The position numbers and the translations under genes were made by a program. Below are positions 7,763-16,383 of a stretch of DNA of 17,703 bases, piece after piece. Numbering within the stretch: position 1 is the stretch's first letter; each line of letters begins with the position of its first letter. The notes below the pieces were generated by a model. It searched no databases and had not been told where the DNA came from. It saw nothing but the letters and a program-made list of their open reading frames with translations. The stretch is from Peronospora farinosa (lineage: Eukaryota; Oomycota; Peronosporomycetes; Peronosporales; Peronosporaceae). The stretch spans positions 1 through 17,703 of the forward strand of contig CANTFK010000555.1 in the NCBI GenBank assembly GCA_947646735.1, written 5' to 3'.

Positions 7763-8803
7763 TCAACGACGACGCTGACGCTCGCGACGATTAAAACCTC
7801 CACTACCAAACGCATTGCCACCAGCCGGTGCGGCACCTCCAAACCCAGGCTGGCCACCGGTGAATCCGTTGTTGCCAGTCGGACCGAAGTTCCCCCTTGC
7901 ACCCTGCCCACCAATTCCACCAAACGCGTTCCCACCTTGCGCGCCGAATCGCGTCTGTTGCCCGAAGCCGCCCGCACCATTCCCATTGAAGCCGTTCACA
8001 CCATTTCCGTTGAAGCCGCCCATGCCAGCACCAGCTCCACCAAACATACCACCACCGAAACCAGGCATCTGATTGCCACCACCGAAGCCGCCACCGATGG
8101 TGCCCGTAGGATTTCCACCAAACCCGCCGGTGTTTGTAGGGAATCCGCCAGAAGCACCTGAGGCACCCAGTCCAGCTCCAACTGGGTTGTTGGCATTTCC
8201 GAAGCTTGCTGTCGATGGGACCCCGGCTATGCCTGCGTCACCAGACTGAGGAATGGCTGCGGCAGCTCCTGGCTGTTGTGCTGGAGATGGATCTGCACTG
8301 GAAACGTTCGTTGGTGCCGGCGTGGCCCTTGATCCTCGGGTTACCGTAGGTGCAGGGGTTGCCACTGGACGTCCATTTGCAGTCGTCGGAGCTGGCGTGA
8401 CAGCTGCAGATCCCAGTGCCACGTTAGTCCCTGCGGCAACGACATTGTTCGAAGCGGCATTGGTAGAGGCGACATTGGTAGAGGCGACATTGGTAGAGGC
8501 GACATTGGTGGTGGAGTCAACGACGGCAGTGTTGGAGCCAGCTACCACTGTGGACGGGATGCTGACGGGAACAGGAATGAAATGCGGCACCTCCACAGGC
8601 ACGGGAATAGCGATTTTCTTGACTTTCTTGACTTTCTTGACATGGTGGTGGTGGCCCTTCCTGCTTTCCTCGGTATTTTCTTTGACTGTGGGTATATCTG
8701 CGTTCATACGCAGGCCACGAAGTGCAGGTGCATTCGGCGCACCTTTTGCTGCAATGAAAGCACCTACCGCCATGATTGTCGCGAAGGTAGCGGCAGGTTT
8801 CAT
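7763..8803 (-). CDS. Copy 5: secreted Gly-rich RxLR-like protein, K20-G21 type
   Basis: Full-length copy. Codons AAA GGT give K20-G21, a combination shared only with copy 10. It also has a private synonymous change in A107 (GCT to GCC, position 8483), which makes three successive 15-nt NVAST units identical and may come from conversion between neighbouring repeat units. The rest of the protein matches copy 1. Confidence 0.88.
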   Translation of the reverse strand: MKPAATFATIMAVGAFIAAKGAPNAPALRGLRMNADIPTVKENTEESRKGHHHHVKKVKKVKKIAIPVPVEVPHFIPVPVSIPSTVVAGSNTAVVDSTTNVASTNVASTNVASTNAASNNVVAAGTNVALGSAAVTPAPTTANGRPVATPAPTVTRGSRATPAPTNVSSADPSPAQQPGAAAAIPQSGDAGIAGVPSTASFGNANNPVGAGLGASGASGGFPTNTGGFGGNPTGTIGGGFGGGNQMPGFGGGMFGGAGAGMGGFNGNGVNGFNGNGAGGFGQQTRFGAQGGNAFGGIGGQGARGNFGPTGNNGFTGGQPGFGGAAPAGGNAFGSGGFNRRERQRRR

Positions 8804-9487
8804 GGGGAATTTGAAGACGGTGGTGGTGGTGGAAGGCTGGTTTGTTGTTTGCAAATTGGTGAATGGACTCAGTGTTGTGAGTTGTAATGTTGCACCGGAG
8901 ACTTCCCCGTCACGACACTTCAATTTGCTGAAGATGCTCGAAGTGGGAGGTAAAGTGATAGCTAGAAATGACAGCTTAGACATGATGGAGAAGCGGTAAC
9001 ACTTTTGACCAAGTGATTGAGAGTGAGATATTTGCTACATTAAACGCGACTCTGACAACGTATGAAGGCCAAAGCATCTGTACCAAGAAGAAGTACCTGA
9101 AAATAGTCGCGACAAATGTAATAATGGATCGCTTTTGAAGGACTGCTAGCATGTTTCAATTGCTCATCGAAGATAGAATTTTCCGAGGTTGTATGAGACT
9201 CGTCACTTACGTGTTTGTCGTTTGTTCTTACTCCCTTCATGATTTCGCATAGCATTGTGGTATGTGGCACGCGGTGCAGAACGCTGGTTCCGTAAATAAG
9301 GTTGCTGCTACCGCGTAGATTTTGGTACAACGCATTCTTCTGCTACTGCAATAACATGTTATACTGTAAAGTAACCTCACAGATATGGTGTGCAGTTGTA
9401 TTCGAGAGATGAACATTACAATTTGCTATCTACATGACCAACACAACAAACAAACAGCAGTTGAAGCTGGATTGTACCTCTCACTCA
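8804..9487. other. Spacer 5: 5' UTR/promoter of copy 5 and 3' flank of copy 6
   Basis: 684 bp without a supported gene. It is the only spacer that joins the TATGAGAC allele with the long CTCCCTTC allele, completing all four combinations of these two markers. Other markers: GGCCAAAGC and ACAACGC. The palindrome is at 9351-9362. Confidence 0.8.
8851..8866 (-). promoter_or_regulatory. Initiator plus flanking promoter region, copy 5
   Basis: Identical element, with predicted +1 A at 8864 and a 61-nt 5' UTR. Confidence 0.65.
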
Positions 9488-10528
9488 TCAACGACGACGC
9501 TGACGCTCGCGACGATTAAAACCTCCACTACCAAACGCATTGCCACCAGCCGGTGCGGCACCTCCAAACCCAGGCTGGCCACCGGTGAATCCGTTGTTGC
9601 CAGTCGGACCGAAGTTCCCCCTTGCACCCTGCCCACCAATTCCACCAAACGCGTTCCTACCTTGCGCGCCGAATCGCGTCTGTTGCCCGAAGCCGCCCGC
9701 ACCATTCCCATTGAAGCCGTTCACACCATTTCCGTTGAAGCCGCCCATGCCAGCACCAGCTCCACCAAACATACCACCACCGAAACCAGGCATCTGATTG
9801 CCACCACCGAAGCCGCCACCGATGGTGCCCGTAGGATTTCCACCAAACCCGCCGGTGTTTGTAGGGAATCCGCCAGAAGCACCTGAGGCACCCAGTCCAG
9901 CTCCAACTGGGTTGTTGGCATTTCCGAAGCTTGCTGTCGATGGGACCCCGGCTATGCCTGCGTCACCAGACTGAGGAATGGCTGCGGCAGCTCCTGGCTG
10001 TTGTGCTGGAGATGGATCTGCACTGGAAACGTTCGTTGGTGCCGGCGTGGCCCTTGATCCTCGGGTTACCGTAGGTGCAGGGGTTGCCACTGGACGTCCA
10101 TTTGCAGTCGTCGGAGCTGGCGTGACAGCTGCAGATCCCAGTGCCACGTTAGTCCCTGCGGCAACGACATTGTTCGAAGCGGCATTGGTAGAGGCGACAT
10201 TGGTAGAAGCGACATTGGTAGAGGCGACATTGGTGGTGGAGTCAACGACGGCAGTGTTGGAGCCAGCTACCACTGTGGACGGGATGCTGACGGGAACAGG
10301 AATGAAATGCGGCACCTCCACAGGCACGGGAATAGCGATTTTCTTGACTTTCTTGACTTTCTTGACATGGTGGTGGTGGCCCTTCCTGCTTTCCTCGGTA
10401 TTTTCTTTGACTGTGGGTATATCTGCGTTCATACGCAGGCCACGAAGTGCAGGTGCATTCGGCGCACTCTCTGCTGCAATGAAAGCACCTACCGCCATGA
10501 TTGTCGCGAAGGTAGCGGCAGGTTTCAT
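9488..10528 (-). CDS. Copy 6: secreted Gly-rich RxLR-like protein, E20-S21 with G291R
   Basis: Full-length copy. Position 9658 is T instead of C on the plus strand, changing Gly291 to Arg within the Gly/Phe-rich region. The same change is found only in the next copy (7), which marks a shared origin for this block. The new Arg adds to the few positive charges (R285, R303) of the FG-rich region. Otherwise identical to copy 1. Confidence 0.88.
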   Translation of the reverse strand: MKPAATFATIMAVGAFIAAESAPNAPALRGLRMNADIPTVKENTEESRKGHHHHVKKVKKVKKIAIPVPVEVPHFIPVPVSIPSTVVAGSNTAVVDSTTNVASTNVASTNVASTNAASNNVVAAGTNVALGSAAVTPAPTTANGRPVATPAPTVTRGSRATPAPTNVSSADPSPAQQPGAAAAIPQSGDAGIAGVPSTASFGNANNPVGAGLGASGASGGFPTNTGGFGGNPTGTIGGGFGGGNQMPGFGGGMFGGAGAGMGGFNGNGVNGFNGNGAGGFGQQTRFGAQGRNAFGGIGGQGARGNFGPTGNNGFTGGQPGFGGAAPAGGNAFGSGGFNRRERQRRR

Positions 10529-11211
10529 GGGGAATTTGAAGACGGTGGTGGTGGTGGAAGGCTGGTTTGTTGTTTGCAAATTGGTGAATGGACTCAGTGT
10601 TGTGAGTTGTAATGTTGCACCGGAGACTTCCCCGTCACGACACTTCAATTTGCTGAAGATGCTCGAAGTGGGAGGTAAAGTGATAGCTAGAAATGACAGC
10701 TTAGACATGATGGAGAAGCGGTAACACTTTTGACCAAGTGATTGAGAGTGAGATATTTGCTACATTAAACGCGACTCTGACAACGTATGAAGGCCAAAGC
10801 ATCTGTACCAAGAAGAAGTACCTGAAAATAGTCGCGACAAATGTAATAATGGATCGCTTTTGAAGGACTGCTAGCATGTTTCAATTGCTCATCGAAGATA
10901 GAATTTTCCGAGGTTGTATGAGACTCGTCACTTACGTGTTTGTCGTTTGTTCTTACTCCTTCATGATTTCGCATAGCATTGTGGTATGTGGCACGCGGTG
11001 CAGAACGCTGGTTCCGTAAATAAGGTTGCTGCTACCGCGTAGATTTTGGTACAACGCATTCTTCTGCTACTGCAATAACATGTTATACTGTAAAGTAACC
11101 TCACAGATATGGTGTGCAGTTGTATTCGAGAGATGAACATTACAATTTGCTATCTACATGACCAACACAACAAACAAACAGCAGTTGAAGCTGGATTGTA
11201 CCTCTCACTCA
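10529..11211. other. Spacer 6: 5' UTR/promoter of copy 6 and 3' flank of copy 7
   Basis: 683 bp without a supported gene. Markers: GGCCAAAGC, TATGAGAC, short CTCCTTC, ACAACGC. The palindrome is at 11075-11086. Confidence 0.8.
10576..10591 (-). promoter_or_regulatory. Initiator plus flanking promoter region, copy 6
   Basis: Identical element, with predicted +1 A at 10589 and a 61-nt 5' UTR. Confidence 0.65.
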
Positions 11212-12252
11212 TCAACGACGACGCTGACGCTCGCGACGATTAAAACCTCCACTACCAAACGCATTGCCACCAGCCGGTGCGGCACCTCCAAACCCAGGCT
11301 GGCCACCGGTGAATCCGTTGTTGCCAGTCGGACCGAAGTTCCCCCTTGCACCCTGCCCACCAATTCCACCAAACGCGTTCCTACCTTGCGCGCCGAATCG
11401 CGTCTGTTGCCCGAAGCCGCCCGCACCATTCCCATTGAAGCCGTTCACACCATTTCCGTTGAAGCCGCCCATGCCAGCACCAGCTCCACCAAACATACCA
11501 CCACCGAAACCAGGCATCTGATTGCCACCACCGAAGCCGCCACCGATGGTGCCCGTAGGATTTCCACCAAACCCGCCGGTGTTTGTAGGGAATCCGCCAG
11601 AAGCACCTGAGGCACCCAGTCCAGCTCCAACTGGGTTGTTGGCATTTCCGAAGCTTGCTGTCGATGGGACCCCGGCTATGCCTGCGTCACCAGACTGAGG
11701 AATGGCTGCGGCAGCTCCTGGCTGTTGTGCTGGAGATGGATCTGCACTGGAAACGTTCGTTGGTGCCGGCGTGGCCCTTGATCCTCGGGTTACCGTAGGT
11801 GCAGGGGTTGCCACTGGACGTCCATTTGCAGTCGTCGGAGCTGGCGTGACAGCTGCAGATCCCAGTGCCACGTTAGTCCCTGCGGCAACGACATTGTTCG
11901 AAGCGGCATTGGTAGAGGCGACATTGGTAGAAGCGACATTGGTAGAGGCGACATTGGTGGTGGAGTCAACGACGGCAGTGTTGGAGCCAGCTACCACTGT
12001 GGACGGGATGCTGACGGGAACAGGAATGAAATGCGGCACCTCCACAGGCACGGGAATAGCGATTTTCTTGACTTTCTTGACTTTCTTGACATGGTGGTGG
12101 TGGCCCTTCCTGCTTTCCTCGGTATTTTCTTTGACTGTGGGTATATCTGCGTTCATACGCAGGCCACGAAGTGCAGGTGCATTCGGCGCACCTTCTGCTG
12201 CAATGAAAGCACCTACCGCCATGATTGTCGCGAAGGTAGTGGCAGGTTTCAT
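11212..12252 (-). CDS. Copy 7: secreted Gly-rich RxLR-like protein, A5T, E20-G21, G291R
   Basis: The most divergent full-length copy. It has A5T at the start of the signal peptide core (position 12240), E20-G21 at the junction, and G291R (position 11382) shared with copy 6. A5T is a mild change that should not abolish a signal peptide. The 5' UTR carries AATTGG instead of AATTTG just before the ATG, a variant shared only with copy 9. Confidence 0.88.
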   Translation of the reverse strand: MKPATTFATIMAVGAFIAAEGAPNAPALRGLRMNADIPTVKENTEESRKGHHHHVKKVKKVKKIAIPVPVEVPHFIPVPVSIPSTVVAGSNTAVVDSTTNVASTNVASTNVASTNAASNNVVAAGTNVALGSAAVTPAPTTANGRPVATPAPTVTRGSRATPAPTNVSSADPSPAQQPGAAAAIPQSGDAGIAGVPSTASFGNANNPVGAGLGASGASGGFPTNTGGFGGNPTGTIGGGFGGGNQMPGFGGGMFGGAGAGMGGFNGNGVNGFNGNGAGGFGQQTRFGAQGRNAFGGIGGQGARGNFGPTGNNGFTGGQPGFGGAAPAGGNAFGSGGFNRRERQRRR

Positions 12253-12935
12253 GGGGAATTGGAAGACGGTGGTGGTGGTGGAAGGCTGGTTTGTTGTTTG
12301 CAAATTGGTGAATGGACTCAGTGTTGTGAGTTGTAATGTTGCACCGGAGACTTCCCCGTCACGACACTTCAATTTGCTGAAGATGCTCGAAGTGGGAGGT
12401 AAAGTGATAGCTAGAAATGACAGCTTAGACATGATGGAGAAGCGGTAACACTTTTGACCAAGTGATTGAGAGTGAGATATTTGCTACATTAAACGCGACT
12501 CTGACAACGTATGAAGGCCAAAGCATCTGTACCAAGAAGAAGTACCTGAAAATAGTCGCGACAAATGTAATAATGGATCGCTTTTGAAGGACTGCTAGCA
12601 TGTTTCAATTGCTCATCGAAGATAGAATTTTCCGAGGTTGTATATGACTCGTCACTTACGTGTTTGTCGTTTGTTCTTACTCCTTCATGATTTCGCATAG
12701 CATTGTGGTATGTGGCACGCGGTGCAGAACGCTGGTTCCGTAAATAAGGTTGCTGCTACCGCGTAGATTTTGGTACAACGCATTCTTCTGCTACTGCAAT
12801 AACATGTTATACTGTAAAGTAACCTCACAGATATGGTGTGCAGTTGTATTCGAGAGATGAACATTACAATTTGCTATCTACATGACCAACACAACAAACA
12901 AACAGCAGTTGAAGCTGGATTGTACCTCTCACTCA
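12253..12935. other. Spacer 7: 5' UTR/promoter of copy 7 and 3' flank of copy 8
   Basis: 683 bp without a supported gene. Markers: GGCCAAAGC, TATATGAC, short CTCCTTC, ACAACGC, plus the T-to-G 5' UTR variant near 12261. It is flanked on both sides by spacers with the TATGAGAC allele. The palindrome is at 12799-12810. Confidence 0.8.
12300..12315 (-). promoter_or_regulatory. Initiator plus flanking promoter region, copy 7
   Basis: Identical element, with predicted +1 A at 12313 and a 61-nt 5' UTR. The element is intact even though this copy is the most divergent. Confidence 0.65.
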
Positions 12936-13976
12936 TCAACGACGACGCTGACGCTCGCGACGATTAAAACCTCCACTACCAAACGCATTGCCACCAGCCG
13001 GTGCGGCACCTCCAAACCCAGGCTGGCCACCGGTGAATCCGTTGTTGCCAGTCGGACCGAAGTTCCCCCTTGCACCCTGCCCACCAATTCCACCAAACGC
13101 GTTCCCACCTTGCGCGCCGAATCGCGTCTGTTGCCCGAAGCCGCCCGCACCATTCCCATTGAAGCCGTTCACACCATTTCCGTTGAAGCCGCCCATGCCA
13201 GCACCAGCTCCACCAAACATACCACCACCGAAACCAGGCATCTGATTGCCACCACCGAAGCCGCCACCGATGGTGCCCGTAGGATTTCCACCAAACCCGC
13301 CGGTGTTTGTAGGGAATCCGCCAGAAGCACCTGAGGCACCCAGTCCAGCTCCAACTGGGTTGTTGGCATTTCCGAAGCTTGCTGTCGATGGGACCCCGGC
13401 TATGCCTGCGTCACCAGACTGAGGAATGGCTGCGGCAGCTCCTGGCTGTTGTGCTGGAGATGGATCTGCACTGGAAACGTTCGTTGGTGCCGGCGTGGCC
13501 CTTGATCCTCGGGTTACCGTAGGTGCAGGGGTTGCCACTGGACGTCCATTTGCAGTCGTCGGAGCTGGCGTGACAGCTGCAGATCCCAGTGCCACGTTAG
13601 TCCCTGCGGCAACGACATTGTTCGAAGCGGCATTGGTAGAGGCGACATTGGTAGAAGCGACATTGGTAGAGGCGACATTGGTGGTGGAGTCAACGACGGC
13701 AGTGTTGGAGCCAGCTACCACTGTGGACGGGATGCTGACGGGAACAGGAATGAAATGCGGCACCTCCACAGGCACGGGAATAGCGATTTTCTTGACTTTC
13801 TTGACTTTCTTGACATGGTGGTGGTGGCCCTTCCTGCTTTCCTCGGTATTTTCTTTGACTGTGGGTATATCTGCGTTCATACGCAGGCCACGAAGTGCAG
13901 GTGCATTCGGCGCACTCTCTGCTGCAATGAAAGCACCTACCGCCATGATTGTCGCGAAGGTAGCGGCAGGTTTCAT
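12936..13976 (-). CDS. Copy 8: secreted Gly-rich RxLR-like protein, E20-S21 type
   Basis: Full-length copy whose protein is identical to copies 1, 3 and 4, with Gly291 restored after the Arg-bearing copies 6 and 7. Together copies 1, 3, 4 and 8 define the consensus protein of the array. Confidence 0.88.
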   Translation of the reverse strand: MKPAATFATIMAVGAFIAAESAPNAPALRGLRMNADIPTVKENTEESRKGHHHHVKKVKKVKKIAIPVPVEVPHFIPVPVSIPSTVVAGSNTAVVDSTTNVASTNVASTNVASTNAASNNVVAAGTNVALGSAAVTPAPTTANGRPVATPAPTVTRGSRATPAPTNVSSADPSPAQQPGAAAAIPQSGDAGIAGVPSTASFGNANNPVGAGLGASGASGGFPTNTGGFGGNPTGTIGGGFGGGNQMPGFGGGMFGGAGAGMGGFNGNGVNGFNGNGAGGFGQQTRFGAQGGNAFGGIGGQGARGNFGPTGNNGFTGGQPGFGGAAPAGGNAFGSGGFNRRERQRRR

Positions 13977-14659
13977 GGGGAATTTGAAGACGGTGGTGGT
14001 GGTGGAAGGCTGGTTTGTTGTTTGCAAATTGGTGAATGGACTCAGTGTTGTGAGTTGTAATGTTGCACCGGAGACTTCCCCGTCACGACACTTCAATTTG
14101 CTGAAGATGCTCGAAGTGGGAGGTAAAGTGATAGCTAGAAATGACAGCTTAGACATGATGGAGAAGCGGTAACACTTTTGACCAAGTGATTGAGAGTGAG
14201 ATATTTGCTACATTAAACGCGACTCTGACAACGTATGAAGGCCAAAGCATCTGTACCAAGAAGAAGTACCTGAAAATAGTCGCGACAAATGTAATAATGG
14301 ATCGCTTTTGAAGGACTGCTAGCATGTTTCAATTGCTCATCGAAGATAGAATTTTCCGAGGTTGTATGAGACTCGTCACTTACGTGTTTGTCGTTTGTTC
14401 TTACTCCTTCATGATTTCGCATAGCATTGTGGTATGTGGCACGCGGTGCAGAACGCTGGTTCCGTAAATAAGGTTGCTGCTACCGCGTAGATTTTGGTAC
14501 AACGCATTCTTCTGCTACTGCAATAACATGTTATACTGTAAAGTAACCTCACAGATATGGTGTGCAGTTGTATTCGAGAGATGAACATTACAATTTGCTA
14601 TCTACATGACCAACACAACAAACAAACAGCAGTTGAAGCTGGATTGTACCTCTCACTCA
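13977..14659. other. Spacer 8: 5' UTR/promoter of copy 8 and 3' flank of copy 9
   Basis: 683 bp without a supported gene. Markers: GGCCAAAGC, TATGAGAC, short CTCCTTC, ACAACGC, the same as spacer 6. The palindrome is at 14523-14534. Confidence 0.8.
14024..14039 (-). promoter_or_regulatory. Initiator plus flanking promoter region, copy 8
   Basis: Identical element, with predicted +1 A at 14037 and a 61-nt 5' UTR. Confidence 0.65.
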
Positions 14660-15700
14660 TCAACGACGACGCTGACGCTCGCGACGATTAAAACCTCCAC
14701 TACCAAACGCATTGCCACCAGCCGGTGCGGCACCTCCAAACCCAGGCTGGCCACCGGTGAATCCGTTGTTGCCAGTCGGACCGAAGTTCCCCCTTGCACC
14801 CTGCCCACCAATTCCACCAAACGCGTTCCCACCTTGCGCGCCGAATCGCGTCTGTTGCCCGAAGCCGCCCGCACCATTCCCATTGAAGCCGTTCACACCA
14901 TTTCCGTTGAAGCCGCCCATGCCAGCACCAGCTCCACCAAACATACCACCACCGAAACCAGGCATCTGATTGCCACCACCGAAGCCGCCACCGATGGTGC
15001 CCGTAGGATTTCCACCAAACCCGCCGGTGTTTGTAGGGAATCCGCCAGAAGCACCTGAGGCACCCAGTCCAGCTCCAACTGGGTTGTTGGCATTTCCGAA
15101 GCTTGCTGTCGATGGGACCCCGGCTATGCCTGCGTCACCAGACTGAGGAATGGCTGCGGCAGCTCCTGGCTGTTGTGCTGGAGATGGATCTGCACTGGAA
15201 ACGTTCGTTGGTGCCGGCGTGGCCCTTGATCCTCGGGTTACCGTAGGTGCAGGGGTTGCCACTGGACGTCCATTTGCAGTCGTCGGAGCTGGCGTGACAG
15301 CTGCAGATCCCAGTGCCACGTTAGTCCCTGCGGCAACGACATTGTTCGAAGCGGCATTGGTAGAGGCGACATTGGTAGAAGCGACATTGGTAGAGGCGAC
15401 ATTGGTGGTGGAGTCAACGACGGCAGTGTTGGAGCCAGCTACCACTGTGGACGGGATGCTGACGGGAACAGGAATGAAATGCGGCACCTCCACAGGCACG
15501 GGAATAGCGATTTTCTTGACTTTCTTGACTTTCTTGACATGGTGGTGGTGGCCCTTCCTGCTTTCCTCGGTATTTTCTTTGACTGTGGGTATATCTGCGT
15601 TCATACGCAGGCCACGAAGTGCAGGTGCATTCGGCGCACTCTTTGCTGCAATGAAAGCACCTACCGCCATGATTGTCGCGAAGGTAGCGGCAGGTTTCAT
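14660..15700 (-). CDS. Copy 9: secreted Gly-rich RxLR-like protein, K20-S21 type
   Basis: Full-length copy with codons AAG AGT giving K20-S21, shared only with the partial copy 0. Its 5' UTR has two changes: the AATTGG variant also seen in copy 7, and a private C at 15747 directly beside the flanking promoter element. The rest of the protein matches copy 1. Confidence 0.88.
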   Translation of the reverse strand: MKPAATFATIMAVGAFIAAKSAPNAPALRGLRMNADIPTVKENTEESRKGHHHHVKKVKKVKKIAIPVPVEVPHFIPVPVSIPSTVVAGSNTAVVDSTTNVASTNVASTNVASTNAASNNVVAAGTNVALGSAAVTPAPTTANGRPVATPAPTVTRGSRATPAPTNVSSADPSPAQQPGAAAAIPQSGDAGIAGVPSTASFGNANNPVGAGLGASGASGGFPTNTGGFGGNPTGTIGGGFGGGNQMPGFGGGMFGGAGAGMGGFNGNGVNGFNGNGAGGFGQQTRFGAQGGNAFGGIGGQGARGNFGPTGNNGFTGGQPGFGGAAPAGGNAFGSGGFNRRERQRRR

Positions 15701-16383
15701 GGGGAATTGGAAGACGGTGGTGGTGGTGGAAGGCTGGTTTGTTGTTCGCAAATTGGTGAATGGACTCAGTGTTGTGAGTTGTAATGTTGCACCGGAGACT
15801 TCCCCGTCACGACACTTCAATTTGCTGAAGATGCTCGAAGTGGGAGGTAAAGTGATAGCTAGAAATGACAGCTTAGACATGATGGAGAAGCGGTAACACT
15901 TTTGACCAAGTGATTGAGAGTGAGATATTTGCTACATTAAACGCGACTCTGACAACGTATGAAGGCCATAGCATCTGTACCAAGAAGAAGTACCTGAAAA
16001 TAGTCGCGACAAATGTAATAATGGATCGCTTTTGAAGGACTGCTAGCATGTTTCAATTGCTCATCGAAGATAGAATTTTCCGAGGTTGTATGAGACTCGT
16101 CACTTACGTGTTTGTCGTTTGTTCTTACTCCTTCATGATTTCGCATAGCATTGTGGTATGTGGCACGCGGTGCAGAACGCTGGTTCCGTAAATAAGGTTG
16201 CTGCTACCGCGTAGATTTTGGTACAATGCATTCTTCTGCTACTGCAATAACATGTTATACTGTAAAGTAACCTCACAGATATGGTGTGCAGTTGTATTCG
16301 AGAGATGAACATTACAATTTGCTATCTACATGACCAACACAACAAACAAACAGCAGTTGAAGCTGGATTGTACCTCTCACTCA
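15701..16383. other. Spacer 9: 5' UTR/promoter of copy 9 and 3' flank of copy 10
   Basis: 683 bp without a supported gene. It is the most divergent spacer: GGCCATAGC (shared only with spacer 0), TATGAGAC, short CTCCTTC, and a private ACAATGC near 16226. The palindrome is at 16247-16258. Sharing GGCCATAGC and K20-S21 with unit 0 points to exchange of a block about 300 bp long, or to common descent, across nine units. Confidence 0.8.
15748..15763 (-). promoter_or_regulatory. Initiator plus flanking promoter region, copy 9
   Basis: The 16-bp element is intact, with predicted +1 A at 15761 and a 61-nt 5' UTR. The base just downstream in the sense direction (15747) is changed from A to G, outside the core match. 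Confidence 0.62.

Noticed and set aside
8965..8972. Second initiator-like GTCATTTC upstream of the main promoter (and equivalents in other units)
   Set aside because: The core fits, but no flanking CAWTTT element follows at the usual spacing, and a complete element lies closer to the ATG.
8804..8983. 60-codon in-frame N-terminal extension upstream of the chosen ATG (seen in most copies)
   Set aside because: Its ATG lies upstream of the predicted transcription start, it would place the signal peptide inside the chain, and it is frameshifted in copy 1.
865..9487. Possible higher-order repeat of five units (copies 2/7 are both EG, 5/10 both KG)
   Set aside because: Spacer markers do not follow the five-unit period (units 1/6, 3/8 and 4/9 disagree), so the pattern is not supported.
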